A stretch of 33,143 nucleotides of DNA from CALRBF01 sp964646465 (GCA_964646465.1 CAZYEN010000004.1:1-33143), one strand, 5' to 3'; numbered from the stretch's first letter, positions 15,162 to 23,297 are shown. The notes: generated from the sequence alone by a model not told the origin. A program made the numbers and translations.

Positions 15162-16439
15162 ATGGTATATAAAACTAGACAATTAGATAATGGACTCACT
15201 ATAATTGGAATCCCACTTAAAGATTCTAAAACTACTACCGTGTTAACCTTGGTGGGAGTTGGCTCAAGGTATGAATCAGACGATGAACAAGGTTTGTCAC
15301 ATTTTTTGGAACATATGATGTTCAAGGGAACAAAAAAAAGACCTAATGCTAAAGTTATTGCTCAAGAATTAGATGGTTTAGGAGCTTCATATAATGCTTT
15401 TACCAGCTATGAATATACGGGCTACTGGGTAAAAGTTAGAAATCAGAAAAAATATATAGCCCTTGATGTAATTTCAGATATTTTTCAAAACTCTCTATTA
15501 AAGGAAAGTGATATACAAGTAGAAAGAGGAGCTATTATTGAAGAGTTGAATATGTATTTGGATATGCCAACTAGACAAATACATAGTGATTTTCAAACTT
15601 TATTATATGGCTCAGATACACCATTAGGGAGACCAATTATAGGAACTAAAGCTTCGATTAATTCATTTAATCGAGAAGCCTTTGTAGATTATTTTTCTAA
15701 TAAATATGTCACTTCTAATACTTATATTATTATTGCCGGGGAGGTAGATAATAATATGTTAGATAAAGTAGAGTCATCATTTAATAATGCCAGGCAAGCT
15801 GAGGCTCCTAAAAAAAATTATATTAAAATTAAGCAAAATAACCCAAGGATAAATATTAGAAATAAGAAAACAGATCAAACTCATTTGATGTTAGGTTTTC
15901 ATATTCCATCTATTCATTCTAAAGACAGATATATAGCTACTATTGCTAGTACAATTTTGGGAGGATATATGAGCTCTAGATTATTTACTGAAATCAGAGA
16001 AAAAAGAGGTCTATCTTATTATATTAGAGCGGATAGTCATCATTTTGATGATACAGGAGTATTCAATATTAATACAGGGGTACAGAATACAAAGATAATA
16101 GATACACTTAAACTTATAGTAAAAGAATTAAAAGAGATGAAAACTTACTCTGTAAGTGATAGGGAGTTAAATATTGCTAAAGAACATATTCAAGGACAAA
16201 CTGTTATGGGATTTGAATCTAGTGATGAAATTGCAGCTATAATTGGTATGAATGAATTATTATTACATCAACCTTTTGATCTTGAATATGAAATGGAGCA
16301 ATATAAAACAGTATCAAAACAACAGATTTTAGAATTTATGCAAAAATATACCTTAGCAGAGCAATTAAACTTAGCTTTAATTGGTAATATTTCAGCTAGT
16401 GATAGTATTAAATTAGAACAAATTTTATCTAGTCTATGA
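15162..16439 (+). CDS. M16 family zinc peptidase (insulinase/processing-peptidase-like)
   Basis: The 425-residue protein has the inverted zinc motif HFLEH (H47, E50, H51) in GLSHFLEHMMFKGTKKR and the distal ligand at about E128 in ERGAIIEELNMY, the family's spacing of about 76 residues. The C-terminal half carries the inactive partner-like domain with TEIREKRGLSYYIRADS. Length fits single-chain bacterial M16B proteins such as PqqL/YmxG-type peptidases. There is no signal peptide, so it acts in the cytoplasm. Its TGA stop overlaps the next gene's start (ATGA), indicating translational coupling. Confidence 0.92.
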   Translation: MVYKTRQLDNGLTIIGIPLKDSKTTTVLTLVGVGSRYESDDEQGLSHFLEHMMFKGTKKRPNAKVIAQELDGLGASYNAFTSYEYTGYWVKVRNQKKYIALDVISDIFQNSLLKESDIQVERGAIIEELNMYLDMPTRQIHSDFQTLLYGSDTPLGRPIIGTKASINSFNREAFVDYFSNKYVTSNTYIIIAGEVDNNMLDKVESSFNNARQAEAPKKNYIKIKQNNPRINIRNKKTDQTHLMLGFHIPSIHSKDRYIATIASTILGGYMSSRLFTEIREKRGLSYYIRADSHHFDDTGVFNINTGVQNTKIIDTLKLIVKELKEMKTYSVSDRELNIAKEHIQGQTVMGFESSDEIAAIIGMNELLLHQPFDLEYEMEQYKTVSKQQILEFMQKYTLAEQLNLALIGNISASDSIKLEQILSSL

Positions 16440-17593
16440 TATATTTAGATAGTCAGGCAAGCACTCCCATTCATCCTGAGGTTTTAAAAGTAGTAACTCA
16501 GGTTCTGGAGAATAGCTTTTCCAATCCCCACAGTCAGCATATATTAGGACAAAAATCTATGCATATTGTGGATGATGCTAGAAGGATTATAGCTGATCAT
16601 TTTGGAGTACAATTCTCAGAAATTATTTTTACAAGTGGAGCTACTGAAAGTAATAATATAGCAATTCAGGGCGTAATTTTAGAAGCTTTAGAAAAAAGAG
16701 ATAAAGTTGAAATCATTACTACCCCAATTGAACATAGTGCAGTTATAGCTCCAATTCAAGCCTTAATCAATCAATATCCAAATAGGATTATACATAAAAC
16801 TACACCTATCACTGAAAGTGGAATTGTCACAGTTGAGGATATCCAGAATTTATTAACTCCAGATACGGTTTTAGTTAGTATAATTCATGCTAATAATGAA
16901 ATTGGTACGATTCAGCCAATCAGAGATATAGGCAGAATGTTAAAAAAATACAATCCAGATTCAATTTATCCACTTTTTCATTCTGATGGGGCACAAGCAG
17001 TATGGTCAGAGGATCTAAATTTTAATTACTCAAATTTAGATTTATACAGTATCTCTGGACATAAAATGTATGCACCTAAAGGAATAGGGTCTTTATATAT
17101 AAAGAAGAACACCCCTATTCAAGCTATTGTTTATGGTGGAGGTCAGGAATATGGTATTAGATCAGGCACACTTAATACTCCTGGAATTGCTGGCTTAGGA
17201 GAAGCCATAAGATTATTATCTATCTCAGAGCATAATAATATAGTTAAAAACCTTAGAGCTTTAAGAGAGGTTTTATTAGACAAATTATTATCTATAGAGG
17301 GAGTAAGTCTAAATGGGGATAGAGAAAATAGACTACCTCAGAATATAAACATTTCTATTCATAATCAAACAGCTGAAAAATTAGTGATTGCAGCTGATTT
17401 AGCTGGACTTGCTATATCCGCAGGTTCGGCTTGTCATAGTGGAGCTATGCAAGAATCAGAAGTTATTAAAGCTATTAGTCCTATACAAGCTGATAAGGCT
17501 AAAAATAGTATTAGAATTTCACTTTCTCAGTACAATACTGAGGATGAAATACAGCAAACTTATAATATTATAAAATCAATAGTTAAATTATAA
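16436..17593 (+). CDS. Cysteine desulfurase (NifS/IscS-like)
   Basis: This PLP enzyme of 385 residues takes sulfur from cysteine to form an enzyme persulfide for tRNA thiolation or Fe-S assembly. Seen: start MIYLDSQASTPIHPEV, cofactor-stacking H100 in TTPIEHSAV, PLP lysine K210 in SISGHKMYAPKG, RSGTLNTPGIAGLGEA, and the catalytic cysteine C333 in SAGSACHSG. The active-site loop around C333 is long enough to be the IscS/NifS (group I) type. No scaffold protein (IscU/SufU) or MnmA gene is next to it in the window, so tRNA thiolation versus Fe-S use cannot be told. It overlaps the M16 gene by 4 nt. Confidence 0.94.
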   Translation: MIYLDSQASTPIHPEVLKVVTQVLENSFSNPHSQHILGQKSMHIVDDARRIIADHFGVQFSEIIFTSGATESNNIAIQGVILEALEKRDKVEIITTPIEHSAVIAPIQALINQYPNRIIHKTTPITESGIVTVEDIQNLLTPDTVLVSIIHANNEIGTIQPIRDIGRMLKKYNPDSIYPLFHSDGAQAVWSEDLNFNYSNLDLYSISGHKMYAPKGIGSLYIKKNTPIQAIVYGGGQEYGIRSGTLNTPGIAGLGEAIRLLSISEHNNIVKNLRALREVLLDKLLSIEGVSLNGDRENRLPQNINISIHNQTAEKLVIAADLAGLAISAGSACHSGAMQESEVIKAISPIQADKAKNSIRISLSQYNTEDEIQQTYNIIKSIVKL

Positions 17594-17596
17594 AGT

Positions 17597-17625
17597 TTGT
17601 TGAAATTTATAATTTAATATATAAT
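17597..17625 (+). promoter_or_regulatory. Probable promoter of the envelope gene group
   Basis: TTGTTG (17597-17602), 17 nt, TATAAT (17620-17625). The leader to the ATG at 17653 is about 20 nt. Confidence 0.6.
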
Positions 17626-17652
17626 ATTAGTATTAATTAATAATAATTGAAT

Positions 17653-18891
17653 ATGATAACAAGAGAAAAATTATTTAGATTTAGTTGGTATTTACTCATC
17701 TTTATAATTCCATTTGAAACATTACAAATAGCTATTAATGGCTTTAATATTAGAGCACATCAGATAATTCTATTAATAACTATTATAACTAGTTTAATAG
17801 CTTACTATAAGAATATACCAGAGAAACTTAAATTTTTACACAAGAATATTTTTAATTTTAATTTTTGGTATAATAATATATATTTATCTTTATTTTTAGG
17901 TGTAGCTATAACTTATATAATAGGAGGCTTGTTTTTCGGTATTTCCACTCAACTAACTATTATTAGAGGTATTGCATTCTTAGGCTATATTGTTTTATTT
18001 GGCTTGATTTATTATGGAATAAACTCAAAATTTCAATTGTTTAATGTTTTTAAAACACTATTTTATTCAACAACTATATTAATACTTTTTGGGATATATG
18101 AAGCAGTTGCTTTTCAGATGGGATGGCATAATTTTATGTATTTCCCAGGAAGAGTAGATAGTTTTTTTCCTGAACCAAACTGGCTTTCTATGTTTATGGC
18201 CTTTATATATGCAATACTAATACCATTATATTATTTTTCTAATGATAAAAAGGAAAAGATATTATTAGCATTAATGTTTATAGGAGTTACATTTACCTCT
18301 ATATTAGCAATGGGTAGAGCTGCATGGTTAACAATGATCATACTAAATATTGTATTTATATTACAAAATATAATATCTAAATCATTCTCTAAAAAATTAA
18401 TTTCATTCATAATTTCAATTTCTTTATTTTCTACTTTGGCAGTGTTTTTATCTCAAACCGGACTTACCAATTTTGATTTACAAAATAGATTTACTTCTAC
18501 CTTTACCCACGAAGTAGTAATTGAAGATGAAGTTGTCAGAGATATTAATGTTGATATTAGGTATGAGAGTTATTTGATAAGTTTGATAAGATATCAACAA
18601 AGTCCTTTTATTGGTATGGGACCTACTGAAGAACATAATTTATTTTTGGGTGTATTAGTAGGATCAGGAATTATTGGTATATCTTTGTTCTTATCAGTAT
18701 TGTATCTTCTTTTTAAGCAAAGTATTTTATTCTATAGACAAAAGCCACAAGTTATAACATTAATGTATTTAATACCTATCTCAATTATTGTTACTGGTAT
18801 ATTTAATGATTCATTATTATTTGGAGCGATGTGGCTCATGTTTGCTATAGCAACTAGAATACCAGATTTGATAGTTTATAGAAAACTCTAG
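17653..18891 (+). CDS. O-antigen ligase / Wzy-like polymerase family membrane protein
   Basis: The 412-residue protein has about ten to twelve hydrophobic helices and the Wzy_C-type signature: SFFPEPNWLSMFMAF, AMGRAAWLT, then a long extracytoplasmic loop (about 260-320) and GMGPTEEHNLFLGVLVGSGIIG. Such proteins join or polymerise undecaprenyl-linked glycans at the outer face of the cytoplasmic membrane. An upstream in-frame TTG six bases earlier exists, but the ATG at 17653 is preferred. It is followed at 11 nt by a PIG-V-like mannosyltransferase gene, which supports a role in surface glycan building. The sugar substrate is unknown. Confidence 0.82.
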   Translation: MITREKLFRFSWYLLIFIIPFETLQIAINGFNIRAHQIILLITIITSLIAYYKNIPEKLKFLHKNIFNFNFWYNNIYLSLFLGVAITYIIGGLFFGISTQLTIIRGIAFLGYIVLFGLIYYGINSKFQLFNVFKTLFYSTTILILFGIYEAVAFQMGWHNFMYFPGRVDSFFPEPNWLSMFMAFIYAILIPLYYFSNDKKEKILLALMFIGVTFTSILAMGRAAWLTMIILNIVFILQNIISKSFSKKLISFIISISLFSTLAVFLSQTGLTNFDLQNRFTSTFTHEVVIEDEVVRDINVDIRYESYLISLIRYQQSPFIGMGPTEEHNLFLGVLVGSGIIGISLFLSVLYLLFKQSILFYRQKPQVITLMYLIPISIIVTGIFNDSLLFGAMWLMFAIATRIPDLIVYRKL

Positions 18892-18902
18892 GTTTCAAAT
18901 TA

Positions 18903-20057
18903 ATGAAATATAAACTCAGCTCATTCCTTAAAAAGTGGAATGTAAAATATGTCTTCACTGTATGGATTGCTTGGATGATGATATTAACATTAGTTGGAGC
19001 AATTATGTTTGGTCGTGTCCCAGTTACTGGGTCAACACATAGCTATTATGGAATTGGTGAGGAATTATCTGTTTGGACTAATTGGGACGGAAATAACTAT
19101 ATTGTTATAGCCAGGGAAGGATATAATGTTTTACCTCTATACGCTTTCTTCCCATTATTACCAATATTAATTAAGATATTTGTAAATACCCTAGATATTT
19201 CTTATCCTTTAGCTGGAGTAATTGTATCTAGATTAGCACTATTTGGAGCGTTGATATTTCTAGTGAAATTAGTAGAAAAAGAGTGGAGTAAAGATATAGC
19301 CTATAAAACAGCTTGGTTGATGTTGATTTTTCCAACAGCCTATTTTATGATGGCAGTTTATACAGAAAGTTTATTTTTATTCACCACTTTTGCAGCTTGG
19401 TATTTTTCTAAAGAAAAAAATTGGTGGCTAGCTGGATTTTTTGGATTTTTTGCTCCTTTGACTAGATTATTAGGTATTTTGATAGCTTTAGTGATATTCT
19501 GCGAATATTTATTATCTAAAAATTGGAGATTGAAGAAAATTAGGTTTGGTATTTTAGCAGCTTTTACACCTATATTAGGATTATTATCTTATGCCTATTA
19601 TAATTATGTACAAACAGGGAATTTTTTAAATTTTCTTAATGTCCAAAAATACTGGGCAGAAGTACATGGTAGGGGAGGGTATCATAATCCATTTATTATT
19701 ATATGGGATGAATTTAGTTCGACTATTTCTAAGATTCCCAATGAAGGCATATTTGTAATAGGAGGAACGGATTTATGGATGACTTTATTTGCTGTAGGAA
19801 TATTAATTTGGATAACTATAAGAAGAAAATTTAGTCTACCATATGTAATCTGGAGTTGGGGGTTTTTGATGATTCCAATTATTTCTGGTTCTTTAGTAAG
19901 TATGCCGAGATATGTATTAGGATTTTTTCCTATGTATATAGTATTAGCATTATGGTGTAGTAAAAATAAATTATTTGAACAATTTTATACCTTAACAAGT
20001 GCCTTATTAATGGCTACTTTTTATATAATGTTTTTATTCCAAATCTGGTTTGCCTAA
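18903..20057 (+). CDS. PIG-V-like mannosyltransferase (GT-C fold)
   Basis: This polytopic membrane protein of 384 residues has the PIG-V family pattern: NWDGNNYIVIAREGY (60-74), AFFPLLPILIK (81-91), MMAVYTESLFLFTTFAAWYF and the later PLTRLLGI. The acidic D62 in the first outside loop is where GT-C enzymes keep their catalytic aspartate. In eukaryotes PIG-V adds the second mannose of GPI; bacterial relatives use polyprenyl-phosphate sugars. I infer glycosylation of a surface lipid, glycan or protein. It is in the same transcription unit as the O-antigen-ligase-like gene. Confidence 0.82.
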   Translation: MKYKLSSFLKKWNVKYVFTVWIAWMMILTLVGAIMFGRVPVTGSTHSYYGIGEELSVWTNWDGNNYIVIAREGYNVLPLYAFFPLLPILIKIFVNTLDISYPLAGVIVSRLALFGALIFLVKLVEKEWSKDIAYKTAWLMLIFPTAYFMMAVYTESLFLFTTFAAWYFSKEKNWWLAGFFGFFAPLTRLLGILIALVIFCEYLLSKNWRLKKIRFGILAAFTPILGLLSYAYYNYVQTGNFLNFLNVQKYWAEVHGRGGYHNPFIIIWDEFSSTISKIPNEGIFVIGGTDLWMTLFAVGILIWITIRRKFSLPYVIWSWGFLMIPIISGSLVSMPRYVLGFFPMYIVLALWCSKNKLFEQFYTLTSALLMATFYIMFLFQIWFA

Positions 20058-20063
20058 AAAGTA

Positions 20064-20072
20064 TGCTATAAT
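20064..20072 (+). promoter_or_regulatory. Extended -10 promoter before the DsbB-like gene
   Basis: TGC-TATAAT is a perfect extended -10 located 7-15 nt after the mannosyltransferase stop, 28 nt before the chosen ATG. No good -35 is seen. Confidence 0.6.
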
Positions 20073-20100
20073 ATATATATCAATTAATAATCTGCACTCT

Positions 20101-20598
20101 ATGCAAATTAATGTTAAATATAATAAAAATTTAGTTACTTTCTCTAGATATGGAATATTATTATTATCTTTTTTAGCAATTTTATTGGCTAGTTATTATT
20201 TATATTATGGAGATTTCTTCCTACATTTAGCTGGAAAAGGGGAGTGGTTTAACCCCGAACTAGGTATCTCTGCTTGTAATCTGTGCTGGTATGCTAGAGT
20301 TTTGATGTTCCCTATTTTTCCTATTGCAGCAGTAGGGATATTCAAAAATGATAATAAATTTACCGATTATATAATTCCATTAACTATTCTAGGATTAATT
20401 TTGGATATTTATCATTATAGTTTACAGAGAGGTTGGATTGCTAAATCTTTATTATGTGACCCTAATGGAATTAATTGTGCTGATGCTCCTGTAAACTATT
20501 TTGGCTTTATAACCATGCCATTTATATGTGGGGTATTATTTTTGATAATATTTATATTAGCTACATATAACAGTTTAGCTGTCAGGAACAAAGATTAG
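20101..20598 (+). CDS. DsbB/BdbC-like disulfide bond formation protein
   Basis: The product has 165 residues from the ATG at 20101. A frame extension 51 nt upstream exists, but it would start inside the previous gene and before the promoter. Four hydrophobic helices surround two cysteine pairs: C59-x2-C62 in SACNLCWYAR and C119...C126 in LLCDPNGINCADAPVNYFGFITMP, matching the DsbB/BdbC plan. These enzymes reoxidise a periplasmic thiol oxidase and pass electrons to quinone. No DsbA/BdbD partner is in the window. Cysteine-bearing exported proteins occur nearby (10673, 14362 and the small cassette proteins after 22493), so they are plausible clients. Confidence 0.87.
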   Translation: MQINVKYNKNLVTFSRYGILLLSFLAILLASYYLYYGDFFLHLAGKGEWFNPELGISACNLCWYARVLMFPIFPIAAVGIFKNDNKFTDYIIPLTILGLILDIYHYSLQRGWIAKSLLCDPNGINCADAPVNYFGFITMPFICGVLFLIIFILATYNSLAVRNKD

Positions 20599-20625
20599 TA
20601 TTAATATAACTAAATTTCTAAAAAT

Positions 20626-20955
20626 ATGGATATCAATGAATATAAGAATAAAGCCCTTCGCACAGACTATGCTGATTATAGTGACTTTCATATTGGAGAT
20701 GTGTCTGCAAGATTAGATTATGCTAGTATGGGGTTGGTAACAGAGTCAGCTAAAATTTTAGATATAATTAAAAAATCTAAAAAATCTTTAAACTCATTAG
20801 ATAAAGCTAAAATCCAAGAAGAATTAGGAGATTTATTATGGTATATGAATTTAACTTTAGATGAATTAAATATAAGTTTTGATGAGTTGATGCAGTCAAG
20901 TATAGATAAAATTGATCGTAAACATCCAGAAGGAGACCCAACAATTAGAGGATAG
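20626..20955 (+). CDS. MazG-like nucleotide pyrophosphohydrolase
   Basis: The 109-residue all-helical protein has the MazG-like metal site: GLVTESAKILDIIKK (about 36-50), then KIQEELGDLLWYMNLTLDEL (about 64-83). Family members hydrolyse non-canonical or excess NTPs to NMP and PPi. The first acidic motif reads E-S-A-K-I-L-D instead of the usual E-x-x-E, so one metal ligand is changed to Asp in a shifted place. The second motif EELGD is intact. It follows the DsbB-like gene by 27 nt and is the last gene of the unit. Confidence 0.8.
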   Translation: MDINEYKNKALRTDYADYSDFHIGDVSARLDYASMGLVTESAKILDIIKKSKKSLNSLDKAKIQEELGDLLWYMNLTLDELNISFDELMQSSIDKIDRKHPEGDPTIRG

Positions 20956-21034
20956 AAAGGATATGTTTGGTTTTTGTATATAGTAGGGAATAGGTTATTA
21001 TATAAAGATAAACCCTCTTGACCATATTAAATAA

Positions 21035-21062
21035 ACAGAGTATAATCATTATTATACTCTGT
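21035..21062. terminator. Perfect 12-bp palindromic hairpin, probable transcript end
   Basis: ACAGAGTATAAT-catt-ATTATACTCTGT lies 80 nt after the MazG-like gene. There is no T run, so it is either a weak terminator or an RNA-stabilising hairpin. Confidence 0.5.
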
Positions 21063-21133
21063 TGCAGATATAAAAACCTTAAGGTATAATATATTCAGAC
21101 CTAATAAGCTCTCCCCTTTTTGCAAAACAAACT

Positions 21134-21171
21134 GTCCTCCTTTGTAGGAGGTGCCTGAAAGGCGGGGGTGG
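21134..21171 (+). repeat. REP-like palindromic element A
   Basis: The hairpin CCTCCT-ttgt-AGGAGG is followed by GCCT-gaa-AGGC and a GGGGGTGG tail. This layout (palindrome, second small hairpin, GGGGTGG end) is shared with elements at 22313, 24384 and 24445. Confidence 0.6.
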
Positions 21172-21256
21172 ATTTTGAGATTAAGTAGCAATTTAATGTC
21201 TATCAATTCAAAACCAACTCATCCCAAATCACAAATACCAATTAAATAGCATATAT

Positions 21257-22300
21257 ATGCCAGTATCCCAAAAATTGCCCTTATTAGAAGACTTTTTACT
21301 TTTTTTGACTACTAGTAACTATTCAAAGGCTACTATTCGTAATTATGAAAGAGATTTATTGATTTTTGAGAAATTTTTGAGCGATAATGATTTTGAATTC
21401 CATAACATTACCAAAAAAACCATAATTATATATCAGGCAGATTTATTAGCTGAAGACAGAAAAGTATTCAAAGCTAAATCACAGTATCAAAAAGCTAAAC
21501 CCCTAGAACCCAAAACTATAAACCGAATGCTAACCAGTATCAGGTCATATTTTGTTTACCTCATAGACAATGAACACCCATGCCCCTTATTACCTCAGCA
21601 AATCAAATTGATGAAACTAGGGAAGTACAAATTACATTTACCCGAGCTAGAGACTTTGATTCAATTCATAGAGTCTCCAAAACAATTAGAATCCAATGCA
21701 TTTATTGGGATTCGGAATCAAACTATATTAGAATTAATTTTTGCCTCAGGAATGCGAATTTCTGAAGTTACCCATTTAACCATTGATCAAATTCATCAAG
21801 ATGATTCCAAAATTTTGATAAAAGGAAAGGGGAATAAGCAAAGATTTGTGTATTTAACCCCGCGAGCTCATAGTATATTAAATGCGTATTTGCAAGAAAG
21901 ATATGAAATTATCAAACAAGCTCTCCCCTCTCAATATCAAACAGGGGAGTATATCGATCAATTTAGCTTTGTATTTATCACTAAAAAAACTTTTGATACC
22001 CTTAAGGACAATATAAAAGATCATAGTCTCCCCTCTTCCCTACTGAATTCCCATATATCCGAGAATTATCTCCAATCCAAAATCAAATCCTATCGACTAT
22101 TACTCAATATCCCCTACCCTATCTCCGCCCATACCCTCAGGCATGGATTTGCGACATACTTAGCTGAATCAGGAGCCAATCCCGCCGCCATCAAAGTATT
22201 ACTCGGACATGAATCCCTCGAGACTACTACTAAATATGTACATGCCTCCGATACCTTTGCTGAAGAGACTCATGAGAATTTCCACCCACTTAAGAAGTGA
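21257..22300 (+). CDS. Xer-type tyrosine recombinase
   Basis: The 347-residue recombinase has a SAM-like N-terminal core-binding domain (about 7-105) and a catalytic domain with the full set: R167 in ASGMRISEV, K191/K194 in IKGKGNKQR, H292-x2-R295 in AHTLRHGFAT, H318 in LLGHESLETT and the nucleophile Y327 in TTKYVHAS. The ending ETHENFHP resembles XerC/XerD. It is about 45 residues longer than a typical Xer; the extra part (about 225-275) lies between the lysine hairpin and the HxxR motif. The 3' third uses more C-rich codons than the 5' part. It could be the housekeeping dimer-resolving recombinase, or serve the cassette-like array immediately downstream; the sequence does not decide. REP-like elements lie on both sides. 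Confidence 0.92.
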   Translation: MPVSQKLPLLEDFLLFLTTSNYSKATIRNYERDLLIFEKFLSDNDFEFHNITKKTIIIYQADLLAEDRKVFKAKSQYQKAKPLEPKTINRMLTSIRSYFVYLIDNEHPCPLLPQQIKLMKLGKYKLHLPELETLIQFIESPKQLESNAFIGIRNQTILELIFASGMRISEVTHLTIDQIHQDDSKILIKGKGNKQRFVYLTPRAHSILNAYLQERYEIIKQALPSQYQTGEYIDQFSFVFITKKTFDTLKDNIKDHSLPSSLLNSHISENYLQSKIKSYRLLLNIPYPISAHTLRHGFATYLAESGANPAAIKVLLGHESLETTTKYVHASDTFAEETHENFHPLKK

Positions 22301-22312
22301 GTGTTCTTTAAA

Positions 22313-22353
22313 TTCCCCTCTTGAGGGCTGGCAGTTTTTACCTGACGGGGTGG
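22313..22353 (+). repeat. REP-like palindromic element B
   Basis: TTCCCCTCTTGAGGGcTGG, a short variable middle, then TGACGGGGTGG. It matches the elements at 24384-24423 (reverse) and 24445-24485 at both conserved blocks. It starts 12 nt after the recombinase stop and is followed at about 22365-22395 by another G/C-rich stretch (GTCCTCCCTTGGGGCG). Confidence 0.65.
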
Positions 22354-22425
22354 AGAAGCATTTTGTCCTCCCTTGGGGCGACCTTTCAGTTGCCTTAAAC
22401 TTTTATCTTTTTTAGCTAATTACTA

Positions 22426-22454
22426 TTGACAAAATATGGAAAATATGCTATAGT
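22426..22454 (+). promoter_or_regulatory. Cassette promoter P1
   Basis: TTGACA (22426-22431), 17 nt, TATAGT (22449-22454), with TGC directly before the -10. The spacer and the bases after the -10 (CTTATCGACC) closely resemble P3. A leader hairpin GAGGGA-tta-TCCCTC (22469-22483) follows, holding the Shine-Dalgarno-like GAGGG in its 5' arm. Confidence 0.88.
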
Positions 22455-22492
22455 CTTATCGACCTTCAGAGGGATTATCCCTCACCCTTCAC

Positions 22493-22771
22493 ATGAACCT
22501 TCCTCGTTTTTTCTCATTTGCCTTTCTGGGCACAGCTTATGCTCTCTGCATTCTGGCAGGATCTCCGGCTTTTGCATGTCAGAAGCCAGTCGAAAGAGTA
22601 CACTGGCTAAACGGAGAAAGTGATTCTTATAAGAGAGATTACTGTTCAGCTGTTTTAAAGGGATTTTCTCCCGTACGGTGTCTTAGGACACCTGATGAAA
22701 GCGCGGCTGACTTGAATTTTTGCAGGCGCAATCAAGGCGGAGCCCCTTACAGCTTCCCAGGTGTCGAATAG
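22493..22771 (+). CDS. Small exported cysteine-containing protein, cassette 1 (unknown function)
   Basis: I do not recognise this 92-residue protein. Residues 1-28 form a clear signal peptide ending SPAFA, so the mature form would be about 64 residues starting at C29, with C51, C63 and C77 giving four cysteines (two possible disulfides). The cleavage site is not a canonical lipobox. The C-terminal stretch CRRNQGGAPYSFPGVE matches the end of the next cassette protein (C...G-x-P-x2-[FY]PG[VI]x). Codons are G/C-rich (CGC, GGC, GCC, GTC), unlike neighbouring genes that prefer AGA and TTA. It has its own promoter and terminator. An export role is well supported; toxin, adhesin or signalling functions are guesses. 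Confidence 0.72.
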   Translation: MNLPRFFSFAFLGTAYALCILAGSPAFACQKPVERVHWLNGESDSYKRDYCSAVLKGFSPVRCLRTPDESAADLNFCRRNQGGAPYSFPGVE

Positions 22772-22797
22772 AAACCCACTCGAACAGATCTCCCCTT

Positions 22798-22827
22798 GCC
22801 GGAACGCATTACGCGCTCCGGCTTTTT
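22798..22827 (+). terminator. Terminator T1 of cassette 1
   Basis: GCCGGAACGC pairs with GCGCTCCGGC (one mismatch) around ATTAC, followed by TTTTT. It starts 26 nt after the stop codon. Confidence 0.88.
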
Positions 22828-22850
22828 CATTTCCCCTCAAAAAGTGATGT
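22822..22850 (+). repeat. 29-nt junction repeat, copy 1
   Basis: This copy is identical over 29 bases to 23260-23288; the core is CATTTCCCCTCAAAAAGTG. It begins at the last base of the terminator stem and runs to 9 nt before the next promoter. Confidence 0.9.
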
Positions 22851-22859
22851 TTACTACCC

Positions 22860-22888
22860 TTGATAAAATAGAAGAAATGTGCTATAAT
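22860..22888 (+). promoter_or_regulatory. Cassette promoter P2
   Basis: TTGATA (22860-22865), 17 nt, TATAAT (22883-22888), with TGC before the -10. A leader hairpin TGGA-gaga-TCCA (22903-22914) places a GGAGAG Shine-Dalgarno just before the ATG at 22914. Confidence 0.88.
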
Positions 22889-22913
22889 CTTGTCGTTCTA
22901 AGTGGAGAGATCC

Positions 22914-23207
22914 ATGCGTCGTTCACGTTCATTCTCAGTTCTCCTTCTCACCGCAGCAGCCCTCGGGCTTGTTGCTCCAGTCAATGCCCAGGAGTATAGC
23001 CTCTCTGTGAGGTACAATTCGAACGGTCAGACCCAAGAGGTTTTCTATCCTCTTGGCCGAAACCCTTCGGTGGAGGAGTTTTTGAATGGAAAAAAACAGC
23101 TGGGCACAAATCTCCCAGCAAACCGCACTACGAACTGTGATCAACCTGGGGGGCCAAGGTGCCAACCTTTGTGGGGAGATCCCATCGGGTACCCTGGTAT
23201 TCGCTGA
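22914..23207 (+). CDS. Small exported protein, cassette 2 (unknown function)
   Basis: This unrecognised protein has 97 residues. The ATG at 22914 is preferred to an in-frame GTG 12 nt upstream, because it follows a GGAGAG sequence at good spacing and begins a classic signal peptide (MRRSRSFSVLLLTAAALG, cleavage after PVNA at residue 25). The mature part of about 72 residues starts QEYSLSVRYNSNG, looks beta-rich, and ends CQPLWGDPIGYPGIR. C75 and C83 may form a disulfide. The last 14-16 residues match cassette 1 in pattern. Codon use is strongly foreign for this window: CGT/CGC for Arg, CTC/CTG for Leu, GGG and CCC common. It has its own promoter and terminator. Confidence 0.75.
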   Translation: MRRSRSFSVLLLTAAALGLVAPVNAQEYSLSVRYNSNGQTQEVFYPLGRNPSVEEFLNGKKQLGTNLPANRTTNCDQPGGPRCQPLWGDPIGYPGIR

Positions 23208-23237
23208 TCTCCCCCAGCCCCCTCCACCTATCATCAA

Positions 23238-23265
23238 GACCGGCACCCAGTGTGTCGGTCTTTTT
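23238..23265 (+). terminator. Terminator T2 of cassette 2
   Basis: GACCGGCAC pairs with GTGTCGGTC (one G-T) around CCAGT, followed by TTTTT. It shares CCGGCACCCAGTGT with T3. Confidence 0.88.
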
Positions 23266-23288
23266 CATTTCCCCTCAAAAAGTGATGT
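23260..23288 (+). repeat. 29-nt junction repeat, copy 2
   Basis: Identical to 22822-22850, 438 nt further on. It occupies the same place between terminator stem and next promoter. Confidence 0.9.
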
Positions 23289-23297
23289 CATCTAACC

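Larger units (their letters stand above)
20956..21256. other. Gene-free region before the recombinase gene
   Basis: The 301-nt gap contains the palindrome at 21035-21062, a REP-like element at 21134-21171, and AT-rich sequence leading to the recombinase start. No coding frame of note is visible. Confidence 0.6.

Noticed and set aside
20050..20100. N-terminal extension of the DsbB-like protein
   Set aside because: It would overlap the previous gene and the extended -10 promoter; the ATG at 20101 gives a normal-length protein.
22426..22623. Overlapping frame beginning MTKYGKYAIVLS in front of cassette 1
   Set aside because: It starts inside promoter P1, before the predicted transcription start, and runs through the signal-peptide gene in another frame. 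A similar MTKMEKYAIVL start before cassette 3 arises from the same repeated promoter sequence, so the resemblance is a by-product of promoter duplication.
22820..23290. CRISPR array
   Set aside because: Only two copies of a 29-nt repeat are present, 438 nt apart with genes between them, and no cas genes are seen.
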